64,000 bases of DNA from contig MZZL01000049.1 in assembly GCA_002749535.1 (NCBI GenBank), forward strand, positions 113,647-177,646, read 5' to 3'. This DNA is from Apophysomyces variabilis. Taxonomy: Eukaryota; Mucoromycota; Mucoromycetes; Mucorales; Mucoraceae. Of the stretch, positions 22,074 through 33,990 are shown piece by piece. The notes beneath the pieces are model-generated. The model saw nothing but the letters and a program-made list of their open reading frames with translations. It did not search any database and was not told the origin of the DNA. The first letter of the stretch is position 1, and each line of letters starts with the position of its first letter. Position numbers and translations under genes: made by a program.

Positions 22074-23090
22074 CTGCAAATGCAGCAACAATTGCTGGTG
22101 AAATCCGACAGAGTACGTTAACTACATTGCAACGTATACAAGACGCAGTTGAGAACGCTGAAAACAATTTCAAGAAAATCGAAATCATAGAGACAATTAA
22201 CAGTGCACTCGAGTTCTTAAAGCAAACACCTGAATAGGGGGTGAAACTTCCCCATATAACGAAGAAAAAAGGAAGCTCAGAAACAACTACTGGAAAAAGG
22301 ATCGAGTCCAGTTTCAAAACTGAGGAGAAGCAAATTTGTAATGATTCACAAAAGGATAATCTAGCTTTGACAGCATGTATGAGAATAACTCCATTAACAG
22401 CACTGTCTATATTCTGCCTGGAAAGCAAGATCGCAAAGATAAGTTTCTTGAGAGCATCGAAAACAAAAACTACTGACCGCAAAACAGGTACCATGCAGGC
22501 TAATTCGATTTCAGGGCAAAGGTGCTCACTATGAGATCGCTGATCTCCATATCAACACTAATATACCACGAAGCAGCTTTACGACTGTAATCAACGTCAA
22601 AGCTGACGGACGCTGTGGCTTCCGTGCGCTTGCACGTTTCTTTAAAGACGACAAAAACAAGTTCTTGCAAGTTAAACAGTATATGATTAGCTGCTGACCG
22701 AAAATGCTGATATTTATCGTGATTATTTTTCCTTCATTGGTCCGCTTGATAGGCTACATAAGCTTATTAGTCATGGAACTGACATTTCTCTGTTAGTAAC
22801 TGGTGAACATTGTCTTGTACAAATGTGGACTCTTGATTTACTGCTCCTGAATATGTCCAATTAGCAGCAGAGATATACCGCGTTCCTATCGTTGTTTATT
22901 CAGACGATGAGACAACTGACGCGAAGGGAATTGGGCGTATCCACCATTACTTTATCTCCCTATGCATGGGCCATTACCATGCCAGAAACTACTCCCAGTT
23001 ATCTTGCACCACGACAACGGAAACCATCGGATAACGTTCGTCATGAAACGCGGGATTGAGTTCAAGTGGCCACGTATACAATGATATGGC
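22074..23090 (+). pseudogene. OTU-type cysteine protease, decayed
   Basis: A helical stretch (GEIRQSTLTTLQRIQDAVEN, 22074-22237) is followed by a stop and then OTU-like motifs. The catalytic Cys motif ADGRCGFRALARFF has the D-G-x-C cysteine codon at 22614-22616. About 400 nt later, in another frame, HHDNGNHRITF supplies the expected catalytic His (about 22999-23035). Between them are aliphatic pieces (ISLLVTGEHCLVQMW) separated by stops. OTU peptidases cleave ubiquitin linkages. In fungi similar domains are often carried by large mobile-element ORFs, so a transposon origin is likely. Multiple stops and frame changes make it non-functional. Confidence 0.6.
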
Positions 23091-23159
23091 AAAGAAGCAT
23101 GCCATAAGTTAGCTACGGCCATAACATCCAAAAAACGATACAAGACATTTAGATATTGA

Positions 23160-23945
23160 GAAGGAGTCCGAGCGAAGCAGCGGTTCTGTTATTGCTATTA
23201 GCTAGCTATATCCGTATTTATTTGCTGTATAAAACTCTCTAATATGGCATTATCATCTCCAATACTATAGTGTATGTTTAATACTCTGTTCTGAGAACAT
23301 GCTCTTTTGTTCTTAGCTACTGCCACAACCGACTACATCATTTGCTTTTAATAGGCTATTATATTAATATTTTATTATATAGACGGATTCATTTTATGGA
23401 ACACTCTACTTTGGGACGCTTCAGTCTTTAACATTCCCGCCATTTTCGTCCTACACTCCACCTGTTTATAGTAATTACTGTCATGTCTATTTCAAAGGGA
23501 GTGTCCTGTTGGAGTGTCCGTAGTAAATCCCCAAGTTAAATATAAACCGGTCTCGCGTACTACTGTAATGTTTTATTTGATGAAAAAAAGAGGCAAGCAA
23601 TATATGCGAGACTCAATGTAGGATGATGTTTATTCAAATAAAAACATTACTTTTTTATACTAAAATATCTGTGGGTCTAGATGGACAAGACTGTGCTTTG
23701 TATTAAGTGATTTGTAATTGCCTTCTATAATGGAGAGACTTCTCCGCAGCGGACCATAGAAGCTCGGCATTGTTCATTGTATTAAGGAACTGAGTTAAGA
23801 TTGCTTAATCCCGTATTATATAAGTCTGTGGTTAAAGTCCATCTTCCCTATTTAGACATAATCGGAGTAATGAGAGTATCCATTATAGCTATGGATACGA
23901 CAACTACGGTCTGAATTTCTCACTAAAAACTAAATACAACAAACA
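23160..23945. other. no gene recognised
   Basis: Very AT-rich spacer between the OTU remnant and the foldback element; nothing assignable. Confidence 0.35.
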
Positions 23946-23948
23946 GTG

Positions 23949-25012
23949 CAGGTTAATTTTGAAACATGAACACCATCAATACCAACTCCAACTATGCCAA
24001 ATATATCTGCTTTATGTGAATTCTCTGACATGGGGGTAAACAACAAACATCATCACATGAATGACACCAATGTTGATGCCAACATTACATCTGTTTCCAC
24101 GAATCTTGAAACATGAATACCACTAACGCCATAGTCAACGCATGAATTCCTATTACATGAGCGCCACCAACGCCAACAATATGGTCAACAAGTTGTTGAA
24201 CTCCACTGCACACACTAACCAATACTGTGGACAACAGCAACACGCTTGATGAACTATTCTATATAAATAAGGGGCATCGAACTTGTGAAATAACAGGCTT
24301 AGTTCACAATCAGGAAAGGCCACAAAATCCTTCGCAAATCTTCCCACGAAGGATTTGCTCGCTTTGCACATCAGAGGTGATACAGACTTTACTAAAACAC
24401 ATACGTTGTCATTCTCAAACTAGATTTGAAAAAGCCACAAATACATTCTGTGTGAATAGTAGCTGCGACAACCATACTAATTACTGCATCAATAAATGCC
24501 ACTTGATTGGTCCAAGTCTCCGTGGGACGACAAACCGCTCTCTTGAACATATTCACCAATGTGATTAGTCCAATGTCTTTGGTTAGTGTAGACGGTGGGG
24601 TTCAACAATTTGTTGATATTATTGTTGACATTGGTGGTGTTCATGCGTTCATGATGGCCGTAGTGGAATTTATGTTTCAAGTTCCATGGGAACAAATGTA
24701 ACGTTGGCGTTGATAGTGTTCATATTCAGCGCTCATGGACACCTGATGTTGTTGTTTATTATTGCCGTTGGCGTCGGTGGCGTTCATGCTGTGCAACACA
24801 TGTAAACGACATGTTGGCGTCAGCAGTGGTGTCATTCATGTGATGGTGTTTATTGATTATCTTCATGTCACATAATTCACGTAGAACAAGTGCTTATTAC
24901 TGGTTTTGGTATTGATAATATTTACGCAAAATCATTGGAAAAAACCAATAAAAAAATGCATTGTTCATAGTTGAGTTGGCGTTTATGTTGTTCATGTTTC
25001 AGAATTAACCTG
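23949..25012. mobile_element. foldback / long-TIR element (about 1.06 kb)
   Basis: Left end caggttaattttgaaacatg and right end, reverse complemented, caggttaattctgaaacatg are inverted copies; similarity extends inward (gaaca, cca act, caactatg). The arms consist of degenerate repeats of a gaacaccaccaacgccaac-like word. The left arm (23.95-24.24 kb) has it in one orientation and the right arm (24.55-25.01 kb) in the opposite. The centre (24.25-24.5 kb) is unique sequence with no transposase. No target duplication could be defined. Confidence 0.65.
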
Positions 25013-25019
25013 ACATAGA

Positions 25020-25480
25020 AATCAGACTTGAGGAAGATTGTCTTAGGTCTAAACATTTAGCGTTAAAAAAAGCCAAGAAAGCGACAGTATTGTGTATTTC
25101 TGCTGTCGTAAAGTACACCAAGGCCCGTTTGCCATATGAGCACCTAATATCTATTCCATTCCATCTCTAGTTTCCGTTCGAGACTGGTACGATGCAGTCC
25201 AACCTCAATGTATCTGTACAATGTAGAATACTTGATGGATTTAGTAGCAAATTTGACTTTGACACTGTAAAATGATATGGTACGATTCCTTTTCCTTTGT
25301 TATATTTACATGCCTTTATAGCGAAGTAAACGTATGCATATCAAATCGATGTATTATATTTACATGGACTAGGCGCAGAGGTATAGTAATCACCAGTCAA
25401 GTCCAAATAAACCAAATAAACTTTAGTTTTATGTACTATCATCTGACGTTGACCCAAAACAGAATGCAATAAGCGTTACA
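25020..25480. other. no gene recognised
   Basis: AT-rich spacer; short hydrophobic frames only. Confidence 0.3.
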
Positions 25481-25489
25481 TAATAATTG

Positions 25490-25565
25490 TGGAACGTGAA
25501 TGTCCTGAACGCCAATTCCAACTTTACAAACAACATCTGTTCTACAAAGAATTCTACATGATAAA
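25490..25565 (+). repeat. partial copy of the foldback-element arm
   Basis: The words gaacgccaattccaacttta, caacatctgttct and gaattctacatg align with the left arm of the 23.95 kb element (ccaactccaactatg, atatctgcttt, gaattctctgacatg). Confidence 0.4.
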
Positions 25566-25851
25566 GCGCAAAGGGACGGGACCAAAGAAAGGAGCTGCAT
25601 AAATATTTTTATCATGCACCTCAGATTTTTTTCTTTCTATGGGGGTGTTTGCACTTCTCTTACAAATCCTTTCTATATAAACTTCTTTTTCTTAGCGTTA
25701 CTTTGTTTTTGCCTTGTGGTGCTCTGTTACTTCATTATCAGCAGACTCGCTTTGATAACATCGATCTTATACATTGTTGTTATACACGATCTCGCCTCCA
25801 TCTTGTAGACAACTACTAGCTCAAGAAATCTATCGCCATCAGGATCACACA

Positions 25852-26300
25852 ATGAAGCAGTTCAAGACATCTTTGCTCACGGCTCTTGCATTTATCATTA
25901 CTTCCGCTGTTGGAGTTCTAGGTAAAACAGTGCAACTTGTGAAGCAACTCGCAATTTCTGCTGGCATCCGTCGTGTTTTGCAATATTGACGTTCATTGTG
26001 TTCCGCATTTTAATAATAGGAGCTTACGACAAATGGCTCCATTGTCATTCCAAAAACATACAAGCTTCTGTGAGAGATAACTGGATTGCATGCTGTCAAA
26101 GTTTTGATGACGTGAATGCAATGTTTAATACTCTCACTGGCAGTAATGGAGATATGTGGAATCTTCGCGGACCTACTACTTTGTATCCAGACTCCAAGTT
26201 TTTCGACCGGGACTCGTTGGATTGTAACACCTTTAATAATATGAATCAGGCATATCAGGCTTCAAATTGCCTTCCTGGCGCAAATACGAGATGCGAGTAG
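25852..26300 (+). CDS. small secreted cysteine-rich protein (116 aa, one intron)
   Basis: Exon 1 is 25852-25921 and exon 2 is 26020-26300. The 98-nt intron 25922-26019 runs gtaaaacag...taataatag and splits a Gly codon (phase 1). The joined frame gives signal peptide MKQFKTSLLTALAFIITSAV plus GVLG, then a mature region starting AYDKW. There are six mature cysteines (LHCH, ACC, LDC, SNC, TRC). Without splicing, exon 1 would run into unrelated sequence, so the intron is well supported. Function unknown; an extracellular peptide or effector is plausible. A TATA-like TATATAAAC lies near 25675. A long 28S fragment follows about 500 nt downstream. Confidence 0.65.
25922..26019 (+). other. spliceosomal intron of the 25.85 kb gene
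   Basis: GT donor and AG acceptor. Removal restores one frame from signal peptide to mature cysteine-rich domain. The length of 98 nt matches the other introns in the window. Confidence 0.6.
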
Positions 26301-26496
26301 AGAGGGCATTTACGAGATAAGATGTGGGCATTGTAATAAACTTTAGGCTAGCAAAGCAATATACAGTGTCGTCCAAACAATTCGAAGTATTGTCATGAAG
26401 GGAACATCCCTTGACGGTACCCTTGTTTCGCTTTGTTAGTAACCAGGCTATTTCAGCCGTTAAAACGCTGTATTAGCATTCACATTTCGTGAAATT

Positions 26497-26519
26497 ACCT
26501 CGCCATGCCATGGCGAGGT
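26497..26519. repeat. perfect 11-bp inverted repeat (hairpin)
   Basis: acctcgccatg, one central base, then catggcgaggt. It stands out as GC-rich in AT-rich DNA between the secreted gene and the 28S fragment; role unknown. Confidence 0.5.
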
Positions 26520-26804
26520 GTTATTAGTCCCTGTTGATGTTATGTGCTCAGGTTTGTAACCTCCTTTCACATACAATTAGTGTAGTTGGCAAACCGTAGC
26601 GACTAGTGTCGATTATTGTACAGGACAACAAAGAGCATGTCCACGACAATGTCGCGGAAGATCACAAAAGCAGCCAATCAAATCGCGGAATACATATCAG
26701 GATTAGCATTTCATGACAAAGTTCGGTGCTTGTGGGAATAGTTCTTTTGTTTATCGATTTGTAGGTTACTTTAGTACAAAGAATAATTGTTAGATCTTAA
26801 CATG

Positions 26805-27290
26805 TAAAGAGCAATGTGAGCTGAGTTTAGACCGTCGTGGGACAGGTTAGTTTTACCCTACTGATGGGTATTCAGTATTGCAACAGTAGTTGAAGTCAGT
26901 ACGAAAGGAACCCTTCATTCAGATAACTGGTATTTGCGGTTGATCGACAGGCCAATGCCGCGAAGCTACCATCTGCTGGATAATGGCTGAACGCCTCTAA
27001 GCCAGAATCCATGCTGAAAGCGATGTTACTTGTGCGCTTTTTGTACCAGAAGGTACAAATAGGTCTTTTGGCCGAAAACCATAATTTGGGCTTGTAGCGG
27101 TATCGCGGAAAGCGGTGCAGTTACAGTATTGATGACAATGTAATACAGAATCGTAATGAATCGCATGCAGACGACATGAAATGGACTGGGTATTGTACAT
27201 GTTAGAGTAGCCTGTGTTGCCTTCAATGCACTGAGATTAAGCCCTTGTCATTGAATTTGTTCCTTTGGGAACACAATCAATAAAAAGAAG
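26805..27290 (+). rRNA. truncated 28S rRNA gene, 3' region (type 1)
   Basis: Best preserved of the 28S-derived copies. It reads tgagctgagtttagaccgtc, ttagttttaccctactgatg, cgcgaagctaccatctgctg, ggctgaacgcctctaagcca and gagattaagcccttg in the order found at the 3' end of fungal 28S genes. It lacks the upstream two-thirds of 28S, so it cannot be a functional gene. It has a variable segment (gtgcgctttttgtacc, aggtacaaataggtctttt) absent from most other copies but shared with the copy at the window end. Confidence 0.85.
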
Positions 27291-27299
27291 ACAAGAAGC

Positions 27300-27735
27300 A
27301 CGCTACCATTTCGTATTTTATATTGCTTCATTTACTAGTGGTGTACTCGGTATTCTTTCTCTTGATGTCAGTGTTTTGGAATAAGATGTTGAGGATGTGA
27401 TAAGCTGGAAAAAAGCATTGAAGTTCGGTCGGTCTGTTTTAACTGAGGAAGGTTCCGTACGCTACATAGATAAAGTCCACGATATCATTAGTTGGAGATA
27501 ATGATCTGCATATATTATGTACATATTGGCGAGCAATTTGCTATAACTTACAGATATTCGTAAATTTCAATTGCTTTTTTCAAGTCATCGTCATCTTGCA
27601 TCCATGCATCCACCTTTGCTTGCAACGTACAAGTAATTAAGATTTATAATTACTTGTATACATTTCCTGAAGAGTGATGAAATAGTAAATATTAACATAT
27701 GACAGAATAACGTAAAAAAAATAAGTAACCTTTTC
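27300..27735. other. no gene recognised
   Basis: Spacer downstream of the 28S fragment; nothing assignable. Confidence 0.3.
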
Positions 27736-27749
27736 AAAATCATCGGTAG

Positions 27750-27845
27750 CATTGAAGGAAATTTTCCGTTGGATTCGTCGGGTTCATCGGGTCCGTCTTT
27801 AGCTAAAGGAGATTCGACGAACCCGACGAAAAATTTCTCATAGTG
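27750..27845. mobile_element. CACTATG...-type palindromic MITE (96 bp)
   Basis: An almost complete palindrome: ggattcgtcgggttcatcgg on the left faces cgacgaacccgacgaaaaat on the right, with outer ends attgaaggaaatttt / aaatttctcatagtg. Related hairpins occur near 20.39, 48.94 and 50.52 kb. The TIR type starts CACTRTGRGAAA. Confidence 0.6.
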
Positions 27846-27849
27846 TAAA

Positions 27850-28995
27850 TTGGGAAATTGTACCGGGAAATTCCAAATTACAACCATCAGTCTGCTTTTG
27901 ATATCCACCCAACTTCGCATTGCCAATCATACTGAGGACGAGGTTCCACTTATTGAGTGTATCGACGATTCTTGATGCAATTAACATAAAAGGTCATTCA
28001 AAGGTTAGCTTCCACAAAAAGATGTCAAAGTTTCAGCTTCATCAATTACCGCCAACACTGCTGTTTGTTTTGTATCCAATTTATTTCCTTTTCTTTCACT
28101 TTTCCATAGTTTGTATCGTATAGAGATCAAGAGAAACATGGCTGCCAGGTTCATAATGGTTTCCGCGAAACGACATCAATTTAACCTAGGTCTTTACCGT
28201 ATTCCTGCATAGAAGATAATGGGAATCATAGCTATTCAAAAAATTATTTATTTAAAGCGTTTTTTTCTTACTGAGCAGATAGTGAAAGTACTTGTGGTAA
28301 CATGTTCGAGAACTACTACCGTTGCTGTCATAGTCATTGGTTGCATCATCCATATCGATAGCATCAGCTTATATAAAGTGCATTTCTTGTTAGATATTCT
28401 CAAAAGCTATGTCACGCTATATAACCCACATCGTCATTCCCAGAATTATCGTTAGTTTGCTGTTCAGCATTAACACCTTGTATGACAAGCTATGCGTGAG
28501 AAATGCCTTCAGCAACGGATACATCAGACTAACTATGCAAACAATGGTAACTATATAACACATGCTGTTTGCGTATTCATCTATCATACCTTCTAGTGAC
28601 TACCGATTTAGCAAGCATTCCTTATGATGACTATTATCTTCTCAGCACTCAGACTGTAACAAAATAAGTCAGACAGTTGTAGTGAGATTTTCAACTGAAT
28701 TCTTATTGATACATAACGTTTATACAAAGAAAAGCGTCGATTTCGTCGAGTACACGGTCGTAATAAAGGTTAGTTATGAGATTATTTGCCAGCAGTTCGT
28801 AGGCAAAAGGATAGTAAAATGCTTACCATTCGTTTTTCCTCCTGGTTGCCTTCATCTAGAACGGAGAAACGAGATGAATGATTTGATTCATAATTTTGCT
28901 TCCGCTTTTTACCATTCATTGGCGTGACACAATTGGCGTTTATTTGCGGATGTCGTCGTGTTCCTTGATCAGACGAATTATATCACAAGCAATTA
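27850..28995. other. no gene recognised
   Basis: AT-rich DNA with short frames that change repeatedly; possibly old coding debris but nothing identifiable. Confidence 0.3.
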
Positions 28996-28998
28996 ATT

Positions 28999-29268
28999 TT
29001 AAGCGAGTTGGCAAAGTTCACTTAAGTGACAAACCATCATGTTTGCATTCCTGATTACCATATGCATATTTCCAACGACAGTACTATAGTTGACATTATC
29101 GGCATTCACGTGATGTGTAACCAAGTTTGGAGCTATCTGTGTTTGGATGCCTGCAGGAAGAAGATTCAAGATTCTTTCTTGATCATTCTGTGGTCTTAAC
29201 TGGCAGTCGACCAACCTAAAGCATTTCATTCTGTACAACCAATTAATTCCACTCATCAGACATCTCAC
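28999..29268 (-). pseudogene. unrecognised coding-like fragment
   Basis: A minus-strand frame of about 89 codons has coding-like composition (QLRPQNDQERILNLLPAG, then VTHHVNADNVNYSTVVGNM). It starts without a clear ATG context. No domain recognised. It may be part of a repeat-encoded ORF. Confidence 0.25.
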
Positions 29269-29639
29269 TTATTCTGCCCTCTTTTGCCGTTTCAAAAGTT
29301 AACCATTAACGAGTCAAGCTCTAATCCCCAATCATATCTCGTCAGCAACGTCAGAGGGTTGCGCTTTCCTTATATTCAAGACATCTTCAGAGAAAGCAAC
29401 GTTGACCCGACTATACCATTATATCTTCCTGGTAAGTTTAACATGCTCTGCAATTGCCATGATTAAGCATGAGTATATCAAATATCGGTTGTTTACTAAC
29501 CACAACAATTGTACATCCTTCATGGCAGTTATTTTTATAAATGAACCTTAGCACCGTGTAATAAATACGTTCTTGTTTCCAGACAAGATGTATCTTGAGT
29601 GTTGTCTGTCGATGTTGACAGATTGTCCAGGTTTCCGTG

Positions 29640-29885
29640 ATAAAACAATGGGTGCTGATCAACGTTAATCGCAAAAGAAAAGAAGAAGAACAGGTAAAGC
29701 AATAAAACAGATGGAGAAAGTTGACAAATTGGACTTGTCTAAACTGAATTTTGTCCCAATCACTTTTTTATCACCCAAACAAAGAAATCGTCATATGATG
29801 GAGACTAAAATGGCTACCTTACCAAAGAGAATACCATATGTAAATATCACAACTAAAAGAGTTCCATACAAAGAAGAAAATTAAT
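29640..29885 (+). pseudogene. unrecognised basic coding-like fragment
   Basis: The plus frame reads KKRRRTGKAIKQMEKVDKLD, then LSKLNFVPITFLSPKQRNRH and PYVNITTKRVPYKEEN before a stop at about 29884. Composition is protein-like, but neither start nor domain is evident. Confidence 0.25.
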
Positions 29886-29889
29886 GTTA

Positions 29890-30740
29890 GTCTTCATTGC
29901 CCAGCCCTTTTTCCCTCTCCTTTCCTTTGCTTTTCAATAATCAACTTTATCATGCTGCGATTTGTGATCGAAAAGTAGATCGTCTGGAAGTTTCTATAGT
30001 ACTCATCCAATAATTTCAACCACGCTTGTTTTTCAACCCTCAATAGTTTCGACTTTTTCTGAATATCTTCATGAATAGAGCATAGTGTAAGTTACTTTTC
30101 AGAGCTTTCTCATACAATATCGACCTTAAGATGATGCTATCAGTGCATAGATTAATCAGGGATTACTGTATCGGAAAAACGAAATAAGGGGCGATTTTTA
30201 GGCGGCAGGAAGCCCACTATATCAACATATCTATAAACAAACTAACATATATATATGTAGGATGGTAAAGGAAAAATGGACAGAGAACATTATGGTTATA
30301 GTCTAAGGTACGTTAAGGTGTCATCATAATAGGTTAATATTTTGAGTTACATGATCATAGGACACTACACCCTGTCGGGCAAATAAAAAAAGCTTTTACT
30401 GCGTCAAAATAACTATCTCCGGGTCGCAACTGATCATAAAAAGAGGAGGGGACTAACTAGTGGAGGCAGTGTCCCCATTCGTTATGGTAAATGCCGACAC
30501 AGAAATTAAGCAAGACATCACCGAAATATTTAAATTTTCATGCAACAGCACAACGTCAAGTGAGAAAACGCTGACTCGGAGTCATAGATCCTGGAATGGA
30601 TTGAAACATAAAAAAAAACAAAACAGGGAGCTTTTAGGGTAACGGGCAAAACATCATTTTGATTGTTATGCAAATGACACAATAACCACAATATATCAAT
30701 CGATCCATCATAACTTCAGACGTTGGAGTTATTCAACCAT
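29890..30740. other. no gene recognised
   Basis: AT-rich spacer with a tatatatata tract near 30250; nothing assignable. Confidence 0.3.
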
Positions 30741-30741
30741 T

Positions 30742-31480
30742 AGCTATGAATGAGCGCATTGGAATAACTAATATAGAGAATGCGCCGTCTGCTTCAAACT
30801 CCCTCCTTTTCGGCATTCGGAAGCTTCTCCGATTGGCTGCCTTCCTCGTGCATGCGCACAGACTTGCCAACATTTACTTCTCCGCTTCATGCCACACATT
30901 TATCACTTTGTCCCAAAACTCTTCTATTGGGTTGAGAAAGGGAGAATAGGGAGGAAGATAGAGACCTTTGTATCCTCTTTCTTCGACCAACTGCTTAACC
31001 TTGACTGGTGTATGGATGGGCGCATTATCCATGACAAGATAATAACCGTTCATTCCCGTGGCAATCCAATCTTTTGTGATTGCCTAATAGACAAAGTTTA
31101 AAATATAATAGAAGAAAAGAAGAGCATAACTACATTCAGGGAAAATAAAAGTGGAAGTAAGGCAATACAATTGAGAAGAACCGGGACCGGGGTACCATTG
31201 CCCAGACAGCTTCTGATACCATAACTGACAGAAACGGATATGATAGCATCAATGACGAATAGAAACGAGCGAAGAGGGTTTATTTCCTCTACAGATGTTC
31301 CATTCTGTTCCAAACTTTCTTTCAGACTGAGTCCATTTTTACTCTTGGGAGAATTGTTGTCTTATCTCTGAATTGTTGTCATCCATAAGACATCCATCGA
31401 ATTTCTTATCCATGAGAGTGATTTTTGGTTTCAGTAATCACGTACTATTTAAAAGCGAAGGAGCAACACCTTTTCAATTC
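30742..31480 (-). pseudogene. DDE transposase (Tc1/IS630-like), 5'-decayed
   Basis: The minus strand 31085-30885 carries a clear catalytic core. GYYLVMDNAPIHTPVKVKQL holds the second Asp, and LPPYSPFLNPIEEFWDKV holds the final acidic residue of the triad. This is the classic Tc1/mariner-IS630 signature. The C-terminal tail continues to about 30745. The N-terminal half, expected at 31100-31480, is scattered over frames with stops (for example LPRVKMDSV near 31320), so the enzyme is dead. A related C-terminal fragment lies at 40800-41125. Confidence 0.7.
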
Positions 31481-31489
31481 TTTGGCTCT

Positions 31490-33555
31490 GTTCTCCAGAA
31501 CATTCCCGGTATGTACTTCGCATTGATTATATGTATAGAATGACTAATTTCCCTCTTCTGTATCCTTTAGCCTGCATGACCTCTGTCCCGAACCACCTTG
31601 GTTGTCTAAGTGAGCTCCCTGCACTCCACATGGTAAGTGAAAAAGAAATGCTGCCTGTTTATGCACATTGTCATTCATTATCTTCTGCTTCCAAGTCATC
31701 GCCAGGTGTTGCATCGCTTCAAGTCCTCTGCAGTGCGTTACACACAAACCGGCCGCTCATGGAAGAGGTGCCTCTCTCTCGCTGCCCCCACCTTTGGGTA
31801 GGATTACCCTTCGGGGGTAAGTAAGAAAAAAAGATGTCAAGCTATCCTTCCATTTACTAACCATGAACGTATTTTTACGTTGCTCGATTGGATTTTGTGT
31901 TCACTGGAGGACCAAGTTGATGTAAGCAAACATACTTCCCGCATAATCCACTTACTAATAACGCTTATTTACATCCCTTTTAGGACAAAATCGATCCTTG
32001 CATGGATGCAAAATTTATTTAGAGTAGCGTAAAAGCATGTTCAATAAACAATATCACTTTGGTTTTCATCCCTCGCAATATCCTGCAATGTCTTTGCAGC
32101 AACAGGTTCTATGACTGGTTCACTCCATAGCCAGTCATCTCGTCCAGCTACCATAAAGTAGAACCCGCCATTGTCTGGATTATCGACGTCCAACGTGACC
32201 ACAATGCCCTGCATCCTTCAATATATCCTTATAAATTCACAGCATCCTGTGGATCTAGACGCAAAGCTACTCTTACATCGCTCTACAGTGTATAATCGCC
32301 GCTTAAAACAATTTTGTCAACATGTGGATTGGATTTCTACCAGATGCTGCCGTCTCTGTGTCTTATGGCAGAAAAGACCGCCTTTGCAAATTTTTCGCCG
32401 ATTCTTTGTGTTCTATCTGTTTGTATCGGCCCTTTTTAGGGGCGCTTTACGTCTTTCTAACCTTAATTAGCCTACATCGTCGAAAAGCTGACCGAAGAGA
32501 AGCAATATCAATTTCTATACGTTTGTTTCAGCGTTTGCGACTTCGTACAGGGACTTTGCAATCAGCAGGTTCGGTCCCAGGGGAACTCCATACCTACTTG
32601 CCCTGCTGTTGAAGAAACAAAACACACAAAATCGTCCCATGGGTTTTTTTGATCATCTGCTACGACGATTCCAAAGTATTTCAAAACGCTTCGCCCCAAT
32701 TCAGATGCTTGGTTTGGGTCTAAGCCGCTAATCAGCCATTCATATCCGTATGTTCATTACTGATCATACGATTGCGGATCTTCGGCATGAGCAATTCCTT
32801 CAAATTTTGATTTCGCAATGACTGTGGTCATTTGTTAGTAAGACTAAAAACTATTTCAAACTGAATAAACCCCACCGTTGCTCACTTCGTTAGTCATTCT
32901 AAAACCCAATTGGGTTGTAAACTTGCTAAAAACTGAGGTTCTACGGAAAGACAATTCTCCCAGTATACGCGCCCCATTGTGGGAGAACTTTGTTTGTCAT
33001 CTTCATAATAACAGTAAGTAAATTAGACTAGGAATATTTGTATCGTATTCAAAGGAGAGGAACCCAACGGGCATATCTTTGTTCTTTACGTTCCAGGAAC
33101 GAACTCTGACTCTTCAAACTGTCCCATGCACTCTTATTGGTCATCCATCGGTAAAACACCCAGAAGTATTCCGTTGAATAGTAAGATGACCTTAGCTCGG
33201 AACATGAGATTAGACTATACATTGTCTATTTTTCTGTTTACTACGAGTACTCATCGCATTGTGTTTTCTGTGACCATAGGAAACCGGTTCCATATAGACT
33301 GTTTCTGTTTAAGATGGTACCATAGATACCTAACTTGCGACCATCCATGGATGAACATGCAGAAAGAAGTCATTTCACTTCAACCTAACATATCGTTTGC
33401 CTTCTTTGCAGTTCTGCCGATAAAAAGAACATTCTGAAATCTCTTTAAGTTTCAGACGATGACCATTGTCTACTTCAGATGCCGTGTTTGTACTCGGATC
33501 AATTTTAAAGATTTACATTGTTCCAACTAGTGTCATCCAAGGATGCCATTTCTGT
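31490..33555. other. no gene recognised
   Basis: Short frames at 31531-31824 and 32171-32612 have some cysteine and proline content but no start context or domain; 32300-32780 may hold old coding debris. Confidence 0.3.
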
Positions 33556-33559
33556 TACC

Positions 33560-33885
33560 ATTTCCCCACATGGCCGATCTTGATGAACTTACAACTTCCA
33601 AGCGTGCAATGCAGCTTGCTTTATAGCTAGCGCAAGGACATCTTGCCTATCCCAAGTCTAATGCCGATATTATTCCTTACATAAATCATTTTCAAAGTAA
33701 TGAGATCATTGTAGATCCTCAGTATAGGTGTCATACCTTGAGTCGTAAAGACTAACCAATTGATATTGACTATGAATGGCTATCACTCCCTTTATTTCCT
33801 CGATACTCGGCATGAAAAATAAGTCATACATACAAGGAAAAAAAGACATATCAGCTAGAGAAAGAAAACAAAATATGCCATATAT
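33560..33885 (+). pseudogene. unrecognised coding-like remnant
   Basis: One plus frame reads HMADLDELTTSKRAMQLAL, then LAQGHLAYPKSNADIIPYIN and DYEWLSLPLFPRYSA, interrupted by about three stops. The regular amino-acid texture suggests a decayed gene of unknown family. Confidence 0.25.
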
Positions 33886-33990
33886 ATATATAAAAGCCTA
33901 GTCATGGCGAGCATGAGGACAACACTGCTTTTCCTCATCTGCTTTTCAACCCTCCTCAACAAGATGCCGCAGATTCACGTTGGTGACTAG
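33880..33990 (+). other. TATA box plus orphan signal-peptide-like ORF
   Basis: tatatatatataaaa (about 33880-33894) is followed at 33904 by an ATG whose product starts MASMRTTLLFLICFSTLL, a good signal peptide, but stops after about 28 codons (TAG at 33988-33990). Either the first exon of a secreted gene whose donor I cannot place, or a truncated remnant. Confidence 0.3.
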
